A stretch of DNA of 64,000 bases from Merdibacter sp965119685 (GTDB lineage Bacteria; Bacillota_I; Bacilli_A; Erysipelotrichales; Erysipelotrichaceae): contig OZ221971.1 in NCBI GenBank assembly GCA_965119685.1, positions 1,302,001 to 1,366,000 on the forward strand. The letters are read 5' to 3'. The translations under genes and the position numbers were made by a program. Positions 10,301 to 17,856 of this stretch are shown here, in pieces. A model generated the notes under the pieces. The model saw only the letters and a list, made by a program, of their open reading frames with translations, had not been told where the DNA came from and did not search any database. The stretch's first letter is position 1. Each line of letters opens with the position of its first letter.

Positions 10301-11020
10301 TGGAATCCGCAAGGCTCCTTTTACTCGCTGCCATATTCGCTGTATGCGATCAATCACTCGTATGTAAGGAAAATTGACGCACTTTCTATTACGGAGTCTA
10401 ACGTCAGCCCTTTGATGCAAAGCATGCTGCTGCTCACTTATAACGGAACAAGCCGCACCTTGCAAAAGGACAGCGATTACACAGTGCTGCAAACAGGGGA
10501 GAGTCCGTATAGCTATACCTATCGCCTCAGTGATGCGCTGTTTAAAAAGGAAGGCGTTTACAGTCTGCGCATCCTTTCGCTTGACGCCGCAGGACATCAC
10601 AATGATTCCTTTTCCTCTGATCGAGGCATCTCTTTGACCTTTGGCGTGGATCACACCCCTCCGCATATCACCCGCTTGCCCGCGGCAGAGGAAGATGCAA
10701 CAACAGTGTCATTTTCCATCAGCGACAACTATCAGTTAGCCGAGGTTCGCTTCTTTCAAGGAGAAGACGCGCTTGAGGCAAAGCAAGAGGGAGATCGCTA
10801 TACGGTGACACTCAAGGACGGCACAGGGAATTTGCGTGTGTACGCGGTTGATGCCGCGGGAAATCGCAGTGAGCGCGTGGTCGTCTGTCAACCGCAGCAC
10901 ACCTTCAGGCAGGCATCCAAGCCGCATGTCTCCTTAGCGATGATCATCATTTTTGCATGTGCCGCCTGTGCGCTGAGCCTTACACTGCTGCTGTGGCAGA
11001 AACAGCATGCAAGGGGGTAG
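7370..11020 (+). CDS. large surface protein with Ig-like repeats and C-terminal membrane anchor
   Basis: This 1216-residue protein has a signal peptide (MRKEMRWKKALTLWLTMLLL, cleavage expected after HALA). A chain of Ig-like domains follows, each ending in a motif such as VKDCAGN, DRAGHE, DHAGNV, DAMGNRS, DRAGNTAV, DAAGNQT or DAAGNRSE; about nine are recognisable. The end is one membrane helix (SLAMIIIFACAACALSLTLL) and a short basic tail, with no LPXTG motif. I chose the ATG at 7370 because GAGAGGGTG lies upstream and it begins directly with the signal peptide. The repeats suggest an extended stalk for adhesion or ligand binding. The kinase just upstream may be its partner. Confidence 0.82.
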   Translation: MRKEMRWKKALTLWLTMLLLMSTPLSALHALANEGMNDAQGERETNTGVLPASSLIIDAVRYEKEWTNQALSVYVDAHGVGQEALYYALDGEELHWQKEPLFTIEENGTYVFLVNDQPQREGSVWLRVQISCIDQTAPQAVWQTYDFAWCETLMLQAEGSDAESGLCDAPYSFDEGKSWQKTPMFFVRENGTYTVWVKDCAGNIGQSSITVSNIDREAPTLKEGEIVRFTQASSILPTEVVHCLGFGSYFSDLRVTVPYEDDASGLQWVKLLDANQRVLAKEEASGKTGEVVLQLPASAYAQSFALPLSLCLRDRAGHEREIVLNKDNTNLRSLQEMVVEAIKPKIDVHTQGEGRVENGVYHHRGELRMTIVLSDEDAGLQSAQVTLNEQRIYAARWLDDQRKEAVISLDEEQLRDKEGENRLLITAVDHAGNVHREYLRFYQDTKAPKIIAVRVNDENVLGEDESRSLFVDDPAWLSIQVLEEDSPPTWVEITMETTDGAMKSKQRIETDAQGMARMALPVSFKGTLTLSASDAMGNRSETVSTVRIITESVTDHEQHAETDLLLPSASAIDAQGLPLYGKAMTAQLHLADAHNGIHALTWTLTSKEGAVCRQGALSFAQTEALKVGDVLEVNGVIWTIKAMEQSMVTEIQGQIVLSKEGNAQRLTLEWSDHGGHSSSESVCFSIDQSAPQLAADHAQGYYKEAFPLVLQVTDANLSETVIEVQLIKDGEVYAPALDWQKAGETWQTTLTITQDGAYEMTVCAEDRAGHTRKIYRTWVLDTYSPQLTLHMDTRLHSGYLNHPATAMLYVKEKFLDLANIRIVTETGSLPIEKGEWTKQGETYRLRLSFTQEGNYRFYVTGEDRAGNTAVLPMQSFTLDASAPALSILGVYDKAHLKGELPVEIRSSDLHPSSQPLHILLRSQQGAYQASVEAKSVSEGVARFSLTRDLLAEAGVYVLEVMAEDAAGNQTLKQVSFTWNPQGSFYSLPYSLYAINHSYVRKIDALSITESNVSPLMQSMLLLTYNGTSRTLQKDSDYTVLQTGESPYSYTYRLSDALFKKEGVYSLRILSLDAAGHHNDSFSSDRGISLTFGVDHTPPHITRLPAAEEDATTVSFSISDNYQLAEVRFFQGEDALEAKQEGDRYTVTLKDGTGNLRVYAVDAAGNRSERVVVCQPQHTFRQASKPHVSLAMIIIFACAACALSLTLLLWQKQHARG

Positions 11021-11247
11021 CGTCACACAAATTCACTTCTTTTATCATAGGCTTTTGTGTGAAAGTACTGTATAATGGAAACAGCGCTGAGACAGGGAGG
11101 TGAGCGTCGTCCAGCAAGGGCTTATCCAGAATGCGAAAGAGAGTCGACAAAAGCCTTTTCTCATCAAAAAGGACGCAGAAAGAACATGGATCGCTCATGG
11201 AGGGCCGCAAGTCAGACAAAGGGAAAACAAGGAAACGTTCATCTGTG

Positions 11248-11321
11248 GTTAGTTATTTCTAACTTTAAAGTGGCAAGATGGAGGTTTATCAGTTGATTCC
11301 CGAGGTGAGATTCCTTATAAT
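11248..11321 (+). promoter_or_regulatory. pflB promoter with upstream inverted repeat
   Basis: TTGATT (11293-11298) and TATAAT (11316-11321) are 17 bases apart, 25 bases before the pflB start. Upstream, GTTAG-N6-CTAAC (11248-11263) is a candidate operator for a redox or carbon regulator; which one is unknown. Otherwise I see nothing coding in 11021-11345 apart from a weak TATAAT near 11070. Confidence 0.65.
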
Positions 11322-11345
11322 ATCTAACGGGAGGTGCTTCGAGCA

Positions 11346-13601
11346 ATGAAGATAGAACGCAAAGAATGGGAAGGGTTCAGCGGACGGATCTGGAAAGAAG
11401 AAGTGAATGTCCGCGACTTTATCCAGCATAACTACAAGCCTTATGATGGAGACGAAAGCTTTTTGGCAGGTCCGAGTGAGGCGACTGACCGCCTGTGGGC
11501 AGAATTGCAGAAATTGCAGAAAGAAGAGCGCGCCAAGGGCGGCGTTCTCGATATGGAGACGGAGGTCGTTTCCTCTTTGACCGCTTATGGACCGGGATAT
11601 ATCAAGGAAGAGCTGAAAGATCTGGAGAAGATCGTCGGCCTTCAGACCGACAAGCCGCTCAAGCGCGCGTTTATGCCGTATGGCGGTATCAAGATGGCGG
11701 AGGAAGCCTGCACGACGTATGGCTATACGCCAAGCGAGAAGCTGCACGAGATTTTTACCGAATACCACAAGACGCACAATCAGGCGGTATTTGATGCCTA
11801 TACGCCGGAAATGCGTTTGGCGCGCCGCAACAAGATCGTTACCGGATTGCCGGATACTTACGGACGCGGGCGCATCGTCGGTGATTACCGCCGTGTCGCA
11901 TTATACGGTATCGATTATCTGATTGAAGAAAAAGAGAAAGATAAAGCAAACTGCGGCTGCGGTACGATGACGGACGACATCATCCGTCAGCGCGAAGAGC
12001 TGGCAGAGCAGATCAAAGCCCTGCATGGCATGAAGAAGATGGCTGCCATCTACGGATATGACATCAGCCAGCCGGCAAAAAATGCACATGAGGCGTTCCA
12101 GTGGCTGTACTTCGCATACCTCGCAGCCATCAAGACGCAAAACGGTGCGGCGATGTCCGTTGGACGCGTATCCACTTTCCTCGATATTTATATCGAGCGC
12201 GACTTGCAAAACGGTACGCTGACGGAAGCGCAGGCACAGGAGCTGGTCGATCACATGACGATGAAGTTCCGCATGGTGAAATTTGCCCGCATCCCATCCT
12301 ACAACCAGCTGTTCTCCGGAGATCCGGTTTGGGCGACGCTGGATGTGGCAGGTCTGGGAATGGACGGACGTCACCAGGTGACGAAAACCTGCTTCCGCTT
12401 CCTGCACACATTGGAGAATATGGGGCCTTCCCCGGAGCCAAACCTGACGGTGCTCTATTCCTCGCATCTGCCGGAAACGTTTAAAAAATACGCGGCGAAG
12501 GTTTCGATTGCGACCAGCTCCGTTCAGTATGAAAACGACGACGTCATGCGTCCGGTTTGGGGCGACGATTATGCGGTGTGCTGCTGCGTATCCGCCACAC
12601 AGACCGGTAAGGAGATGCAGTTCTTCGGCGCCCGTGCCAATTTGGCAAAGTGCTTGCTGTATGCGATCAACGGTGGCGTCGATGAGAAGACGAAGGTGCA
12701 GGTCGGACCGGAGTACAAGGCGATCACCAGCGAATATCTGGACTATGACGAAGTGATGCACCGCTATGATGTGATGATGGAGTGGTTGGCGGATCTGTAT
12801 GTCAACATCCTCAACTTAATCCAGTACATGCACGATAAATACTATTATGAGGCGACGCAGATGGCGCTCATCGATACGAATGTCCGCCGTACCTTTGCGA
12901 CAGGAATCGCCGGCTTCTCACATGTTGTCGATTCGCTGAGCGCAATCAAATACGCAAAGGTCAAGACGATCCGCGATGAAAGCGGCTTGGTTGTCGATTA
13001 CGAGGTGGAAGGCGACTTCCCGCGTTATGGCAATGACGATGACCGCGCTGACGATATTGCCGTATGGCTGTTAAAAACCTTCATGGGCAAGATCGAAAAG
13101 CGTCACACCTATCGCGATTCCGAGCCGACGACTTCGATTTTGACGATCACCTCGAATGTCGTTTACGGTAAGGCGACAGGCGCGATGCCGGATGGACGCA
13201 AAGCCGGCGAACCGCTGTCCCCGGGTGCGAACCCATCCTATGGCGCAGAGCAAAACGGCTTGTTGGCTTCCTTGAACTCGGTGGCTAAGCTGCCATACGA
13301 GTATGCGCTGGATGGTATTTCCAACACCCAGACGATCAATCCGGGCGCGCTTGGACATGATGAGGCGGAACGTATCGATAACCTCGTTCGTGCGATGGAC
13401 GGTTACTTTGATCAGGGCGCTCATCATCTCAACGTCAATGTCTTCGGCGTAGAGAAGCTCAAGGACGCGATGGAGCATCCGGAAAAAGAAGAGTACGCAA
13501 ACTTCACGATCCGCGTATCCGGCTATGCGGTGAAGTTCATCGATCTGACGCGCGAACAGCAGTTAGACGTCATCGCCCGTACCTGCCACGAGCATCTCTA
13601 A
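11346..13601 (+). CDS. pflB: formate C-acetyltransferase (pyruvate formate-lyase)
   Basis: This 751-residue glycyl-radical enzyme converts pyruvate and CoA to acetyl-CoA and formate in the cytoplasm under anaerobic conditions. It has the adjacent catalytic cysteines (AVCCCVSATQTG), the PFL stretch YGIDYLIEEKEKD and, near the C-terminus, the glycyl radical motif RVSGYAVKF with the glycine at about residue 726. Length matches the family. The ATG at 11346 follows GGGAGG at a wide spacing; a GTG four codons earlier lacks a site. The activase gene follows after a terminator hairpin. It is a core fermentation enzyme and is likely induced without oxygen. Confidence 0.97.
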   Translation: MKIERKEWEGFSGRIWKEEVNVRDFIQHNYKPYDGDESFLAGPSEATDRLWAELQKLQKEERAKGGVLDMETEVVSSLTAYGPGYIKEELKDLEKIVGLQTDKPLKRAFMPYGGIKMAEEACTTYGYTPSEKLHEIFTEYHKTHNQAVFDAYTPEMRLARRNKIVTGLPDTYGRGRIVGDYRRVALYGIDYLIEEKEKDKANCGCGTMTDDIIRQREELAEQIKALHGMKKMAAIYGYDISQPAKNAHEAFQWLYFAYLAAIKTQNGAAMSVGRVSTFLDIYIERDLQNGTLTEAQAQELVDHMTMKFRMVKFARIPSYNQLFSGDPVWATLDVAGLGMDGRHQVTKTCFRFLHTLENMGPSPEPNLTVLYSSHLPETFKKYAAKVSIATSSVQYENDDVMRPVWGDDYAVCCCVSATQTGKEMQFFGARANLAKCLLYAINGGVDEKTKVQVGPEYKAITSEYLDYDEVMHRYDVMMEWLADLYVNILNLIQYMHDKYYYEATQMALIDTNVRRTFATGIAGFSHVVDSLSAIKYAKVKTIRDESGLVVDYEVEGDFPRYGNDDDRADDIAVWLLKTFMGKIEKRHTYRDSEPTTSILTITSNVVYGKATGAMPDGRKAGEPLSPGANPSYGAEQNGLLASLNSVAKLPYEYALDGISNTQTINPGALGHDEAERIDNLVRAMDGYFDQGAHHLNVNVFGVEKLKDAMEHPEKEEYANFTIRVSGYAVKFIDLTREQQLDVIARTCHEHL

Positions 13602-13629
13602 ACGAGCGCTGACACGATTATTCAGATGT

Positions 13630-13663
13630 AAGGTCTGTTTCCCTTTGTGAACAGACCTTTTTC
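13630..13663 (+). terminator. terminator between pflB and pflA
   Basis: AGGTCTGTT and AACAGACCT pair around an 10-base loop and are followed by five T. It lies between pflB and the pflA ribosome-binding site and probably lowers activase expression relative to the lyase. Confidence 0.8.
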
Positions 13664-13679
13664 AGAGAGGAGCATACAC

Positions 13680-14435
13680 ATGGGAGAGCATAAAGGAGCG
13701 ATTCACTCCATTGAGACCTTCGGTTCCGTCGATGGTCCCGGCATTCGCTACGTCATCTTTTTACAGGGATGCAGGATGCGCTGTCAGTTTTGCCATAACG
13801 CCGATACATGGAAGCTGCGCGAGGGCGATGCAGATGCGAAAGACGTGCTGCAGCGCGCACTGCGCTATCGAAGCTATTGGCGCGAAACAGGAGGTATCAC
13901 CGTCAGCGGCGGTGAGCCGCTGCTGCAGATCGATTTTCTGCTGGAACTGTTTACATTAGCGAAAGCGCAGGGCGTGCATACGGTCATCGATACGTGCGGA
14001 CAGCCTTTTACACGGGAAGAGCCTTTCTTTTCAAAGCTGGAGCAGCTGCTGACAATGACGGATCTGCTGCTGCTTGACATCAAGCATATCGATGCTGAAA
14101 AACACCGGCAGCTGACCGGCTGCGACAATTCCTCTGTTTTGGACTTTGCACGCTATCTCTGTGATATTCATCAGCCGATCTGGCTGCGTCATGTACTGGT
14201 ACCGCAGCGAAACGACGATGAGGAATCGCTGCGCCGCTTAGACGCATTCGTGAAGACTTTGGACAACGTGGAACGCTTTGAGGTGCTGCCTTACCACACC
14301 TTGGGCGTTTACAAATGGAAAGAGCTCGGCATTCCTTATCCGCTGGAGGGGATTCTGCCGCCAAGCGACGAGCAAATACAGCGCGCCAACGCCTTGCTGC
14401 ATACGGCGGACTATCAAGCTTATCGAAACCGCTAA
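13680..14435 (+). CDS. pflA: pyruvate formate-lyase activating enzyme (radical SAM)
   Basis: This 251-residue radical SAM enzyme installs the glycyl radical on PflB. The iron-sulfur motif is in GCRMRCQFCHNADTW, and the family signature TVSGGEPLLQ and LLLLDIKHID are present. The ATG at 13680 follows AGAGAGGAG. It lies directly after pflB and its terminator, so it is probably expressed by read-through at a lower level. Length is normal for the family. Confidence 0.96.
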   Translation: MGEHKGAIHSIETFGSVDGPGIRYVIFLQGCRMRCQFCHNADTWKLREGDADAKDVLQRALRYRSYWRETGGITVSGGEPLLQIDFLLELFTLAKAQGVHTVIDTCGQPFTREEPFFSKLEQLLTMTDLLLLDIKHIDAEKHRQLTGCDNSSVLDFARYLCDIHQPIWLRHVLVPQRNDDEESLRRLDAFVKTLDNVERFEVLPYHTLGVYKWKELGIPYPLEGILPPSDEQIQRANALLHTADYQAYRNR

Positions 14436-14533
14436 AGTGAGGGCGAAGGAGGGATACGCATGTTGGCGAAACGCTTGTGCAATAGAAGCAAAGAAAAAAT
14501 ATTAGCATAAACTAACTTTTTTCAAAAAAAGAC

Positions 14534-14751
14534 TGGACGTTTATGTTCGGCTATGCTATACTGTAACCAGTTAGACAAGGGTAACTAACGACAGGGTTTA
14601 CAGCCAACCATCATATCCCATTGCGAGATCCTCTCAACAACCTCAACTATTCCGCAATTGGATATCACCTGTGACAGATGCACTTGGATAACAATCAACA
14701 GCTTGCGAAACTTTACAACCAGATAAAAGGGCCTGCTCGTCAGGTCTTTTT
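14534..14751 (+). ncRNA. candidate independent small RNA, family not recognised
   Basis: A promoter-like pair TGGACG (14534-14539) and TATACT (14557-14562), 17 bases apart, leads into about 180 transcribed bases. These end at GGCCTG-CTCGT-CAGGTC followed by five T (14730-14751). There is no credible open frame inside and no gene for 280 bases after the terminator, so this reads as a free-standing RNA of about 0.18 kb or an orphan attenuator. GTTAG and CTAAC occur again near the 5' end (14570-14592). Size would fit 6S RNA, but I could not confirm its closing stem. I see nothing clear in 14752-15030. Confidence 0.45.
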
Positions 14752-15030
14752 ATTGTCAGATCGCACAAAGCGTCATCCTCAGTCAAAGCCGACATATCAA
14801 ATCTTTGCATTCCGTTTGATTTCATCGAGCGATGCACGCATCTGCCAATGGAGACATAGTACATTGATTCGCAGCCGCAATTAGCGGATGTGTGCTGATG
14901 TGTGAAACCGGGGAAGGGCACGCCCAGTTTGTCCGATGAGGGAAAAAAGAAACGCTGAGCCCCTGCCATCGACGAAGCGCGGGTTGTGTGGTATGATAAA
15001 AAAGCTTGTGTGTGAAGGAGGAGACGGGTA

Positions 15031-17670
15031 GTGGCTGAGAATGGGAATAATCAAAATACAACGCGGGAAACGAAGCAGATCTGTTTGGGATTATTGGCGC
15101 ACGTCGATGCCGGCAAAACGACTTTGAGCGAGAGCTTGCTGTATCACTGCGGCGCTATTCGTCATTGCGGGAGGGTCGATCACGGCGACAGCGCTTTGGA
15201 TTATGATCAGCAGGAGAGAAGCCGTGGAATCACCATCTATGCAAAGCCGGCCTACATTCAGCATCAAACAAACGGCTATACCCTGCTGGATACGCCGGGA
15301 CACGTCGATTTTTCAGCGGAGATGGAACGCACCCTTGCCGTGCTTGACTATGCCCTGCTGCTCATCAGCGCATTAGACGGCGTACAGGCACATACGCAAA
15401 CGATTTGGCGGCTGCTGAAGCGCTATGAGATTCCTACGCTGATCTTCGTCAACAAGATGGATATTGCCCATCGGGATGCGCAGGACTTGCTGGAAGAGTT
15501 TACCGCTAAGCTGGATGCGCATTGCGTCCGCTTCTATCCGCACAATCCCGCCCGTGACGAGGAAGCGGCACTGTGCGACGAGCAGAGTCTGGACGCCTTT
15601 TTGTCACAGGGAATGCTGAGGGATGAGCAGATGGCTGATCTGATCGCCAAGCGTCAGCTGTTCCCCGTCTTTTTCGGTTCTGCTTTGCGTATGACGGGCA
15701 TTGATGCGCTGATGAACGCGCTGGATCGATATACCCGCATGCCTGCCTATCCACCGGATTTCGGTGCGCGCATCTTTAAAGTCAGCAGCGATGAGCAAGG
15801 TAATCGATTGACTCATCTCAAGATCACCGGCGGTACGCTTAAGGTGAAAAGCCGGCTGTATCAAGAGGAGAAGGCCGATCAGCTGCGGCGCTATTGCGGA
15901 AAGAGCTACACGCTGTTACCTGAGGCGAGGGCAGGGATGGTCGTCAGCGTCAAGGGAATACGCTCCCTGTATCCCGGCGAGGGCTTGGGTTTTGAAAGCA
16001 ATTTCGGCAAGCAGATGCTGACCCCTTATATGAGCTATCGTCTGCGTCCGGTTTCCGGCGGCGATCTCACCCAGCTGCATGGGGCGCTGCGTACCTTGGC
16101 GCAGGAAGATCCCTCTTTACACGTGCGTTTCGACAGTGCAAATGAAACGCTGAGCGTTCGCTTAATGGGAGAGATTCAAAGCGAGGTGCTCAAGGAGCAG
16201 CTGCGCACGCGGTTTCACATGGAAGCGGACATTGACGAGGGAGACATCGTTTACAAGGAAACCTTGGCGCAGTGCGTGGAAGGGGTAGGGCATTATGAGC
16301 CCTTGCGCCACTATGCCGAGGTGCACGTATTGCTGGAACCCTTGCCTGCCGGGAGCGGGATTCAGGCGGCGAGCGTCTGTCCGCAGGAGGTGTTAGCCCC
16401 ATCCTGGCAGCATATGATTCTTGCGCAGATTCAGGAGAGCGAGCACATCGGCGTGCTGGGCGGTTTTGCGCTCAGTGATCTGCGCATCACTCTGCTCAGC
16501 GGCAAGGCGCATTTAAAGCATACCGAGGGCGGAGATTTTCGCGAGGCGCTGCAAAGGGCAATCCGTCATGGCCTGCGGCGGGGCAAAAGCGTGCTGTTAG
16601 AGCCATACTGTGATTTTCGCATGGAGGTGGATGACGAATGCCTCAGCCGGGCGATCTACGACATCGAACGAAGGGAAGGAACCTTTTCCTTGCAAAGCGA
16701 AAAACAGGGGACGACGATCGTGAAAGGCCGTGCGCCCCTTGCCGGTTTACAAAAGATCGCCAAAGACTTTCCTGCCTATACCAAAGGGCGCGGCCAGCTG
16801 TTTTACAGCTTTGAGAGCTATCGTCCCTGCACCCATGCCAAGGAGGTGCTGGACAAGCGCGCTTACGACTGTGATCGGGATGTGGAACACCCTTGCGGCT
16901 CCATCTTCTGCGCGCACGGTGCGGGCTTTCATGTCCCATGGGATGAAGTGGAGCGTTACATGCACCTGCCTTATGCCGCAGTGACGAAGCAGGAGAAGCC
17001 CCGCGCACAGCACACGCCGCAGCCAAGACAAACGAAGACACAGACACAGGATGATGAGCAGCTGATGGAAATCTTTGAGCGCACCTATGGCACGAAGAAG
17101 AAAAAAGTGAGCGATCGGGAAAGCTATGAACGCCGTGAACAGCAGCGCAAGGCGAGCGCGCCTGCAACGCTGCCGCAATGTTTGTTAGTCGACGGTTATA
17201 ATATCATCCATGATTGGGACGAGCTGAAGCTGCTGGCAAAGGAGGATCTGGATGCCGCCCGCCGCCGTCTGATCGATCTGCTGAGCAGCTATCAGGGCTA
17301 TCGCCGCTGCACCCTGATTCTCGTCTTTGACGCCTATCGGGTGAAGGAACAGCGCGCGACGATGCAGAAGGTGGACAATATTTACGTCGTTTACACCAAA
17401 ACGGCACAGACGGCAGACAGCTACATCGAACAGGCGACCCACCGTCTGGCGGACAGCTATCGCGTCAGTGTCGCCACCTCAGATGGCATGGAACAGCTGA
17501 TCGCCATTTCACAGGGGGCGACGCGCATCTCCGCCAGAGGTCTTTACGAGGAAGTCTGCAAGCTGCATGAGCAGGGGATGCGGCAGGCGGGGAAGCATCA
17601 AAGCAAAGGACTCGCTCAGCCATTGTCCGCATTGCGCGCATGGCAAAAAGAGGATGACGAGCAATCATGA
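15031..17670 (+). CDS. TetM/EF-G-like translational GTPase fused to NYN (YacP/Rae1-like) nuclease domain
   Basis: This 879-residue protein has two parts. Residues 1 to about 640 form a translation-factor GTPase of the ribosomal-protection type: G1 AHVDAGKTT (23-31), RGITI, DTPGHVDF, NKMD, then EF-G-like domains with the late motif GGDFREALQRAIRHGLRRG. After a charged linker (about 645-710), residues 715-860 form a NYN/PIN-like domain with LLVDGYNII, LILVFDAY, TADSYIEQATH and VATSDGMEQ, which carry the acidic residues of the YacP/Rae1 family. In Bacillus subtilis Rae1 is a ribosome A-site endoribonuclease. Start is GTG after GAAGGAGG. The fusion suggests a ribosome-rescue or mRNA-cleaving factor rather than true tetracycline resistance; this is inference. 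Confidence 0.88.
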   Translation: MAENGNNQNTTRETKQICLGLLAHVDAGKTTLSESLLYHCGAIRHCGRVDHGDSALDYDQQERSRGITIYAKPAYIQHQTNGYTLLDTPGHVDFSAEMERTLAVLDYALLLISALDGVQAHTQTIWRLLKRYEIPTLIFVNKMDIAHRDAQDLLEEFTAKLDAHCVRFYPHNPARDEEAALCDEQSLDAFLSQGMLRDEQMADLIAKRQLFPVFFGSALRMTGIDALMNALDRYTRMPAYPPDFGARIFKVSSDEQGNRLTHLKITGGTLKVKSRLYQEEKADQLRRYCGKSYTLLPEARAGMVVSVKGIRSLYPGEGLGFESNFGKQMLTPYMSYRLRPVSGGDLTQLHGALRTLAQEDPSLHVRFDSANETLSVRLMGEIQSEVLKEQLRTRFHMEADIDEGDIVYKETLAQCVEGVGHYEPLRHYAEVHVLLEPLPAGSGIQAASVCPQEVLAPSWQHMILAQIQESEHIGVLGGFALSDLRITLLSGKAHLKHTEGGDFREALQRAIRHGLRRGKSVLLEPYCDFRMEVDDECLSRAIYDIERREGTFSLQSEKQGTTIVKGRAPLAGLQKIAKDFPAYTKGRGQLFYSFESYRPCTHAKEVLDKRAYDCDRDVEHPCGSIFCAHGAGFHVPWDEVERYMHLPYAAVTKQEKPRAQHTPQPRQTKTQTQDDEQLMEIFERTYGTKKKKVSDRESYERREQQRKASAPATLPQCLLVDGYNIIHDWDELKLLAKEDLDAARRRLIDLLSSYQGYRRCTLILVFDAYRVKEQRATMQKVDNIYVVYTKTAQTADSYIEQATHRLADSYRVSVATSDGMEQLIAISQGATRISARGLYEEVCKLHEQGMRQAGKHQSKGLAQPLSALRAWQKEDDEQS

Positions 17671-17720
17671 CGACAGTCAGGTTTTTTCGTTTTCCTGCTT
17701 ATCATCATTGAAATTTGTGG

Positions 17721-17726
17721 TATAAT
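17721..17726 (+). promoter_or_regulatory. extended -10 promoter for the corA transcript
   Basis: TGG followed by TATAAT forms an extended -10 box. The possible -35 box TTATCA lies 16 bases upstream. It precedes the leader ORF by about 28 bases. Confidence 0.5.
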
Positions 17727-17754
17727 AGCGAAAGAGTGAAAGAAGGTGTTGAAT

Positions 17755-17826
17755 ATGGCTCCTGAGCCCGATGTGAATTATCCAATAAACAAAATGAAAC
17801 AGAAACGGCAGGAGGCATATGCATAA
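17755..17826 (+). CDS. 23-residue leader ORF upstream of corA
   Basis: This small ORF has an AGAAGGTG ribosome-binding site and begins MAPEPDVNYP, with prolines at positions 3, 5 and 10, then a basic stretch ending QEAYA. Its stop codon lies inside the loop of a hairpin whose 3' arm can also mask the corA Shine-Dalgarno. The position, clustered prolines and size recall the MgtL and CorL leader peptides of enteric magnesium-transport genes, but there is no sequence homology that I can claim. It looks like a translation-dependent control element. Confidence 0.5.
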   Translation: MAPEPDVNYPINKMKQKRQEAYA

Positions 17827-17850
17827 CCCCTCCTGTCCCAAAGGAGGAGG
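17807..17850 (+). promoter_or_regulatory. alternative hairpins masking the corA ribosome-binding site
   Basis: GGCAGGAGG (17807-17815) pairs with CCTCCTGTC (17829-17837). The CCTCCT part can instead pair with the corA Shine-Dalgarno AAGGAGGAGG (17841-17850). The two structures exclude each other. A ribosome at the leader-ORF stop (17824-17826) would cover the CCCCTCC arm and free the Shine-Dalgarno. The geometry is read from sequence; the mechanism is inference. Confidence 0.5.
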
Positions 17851-17856
17851 AAACAC

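Noticed and set aside
15031..17670. Tetracycline-resistance gene tet(M)
   Set aside because: The GTPase half is only family-level similar, the protein is about 240 residues longer than Tet(M), and it carries a nuclease domain. Resistance cannot be claimed.
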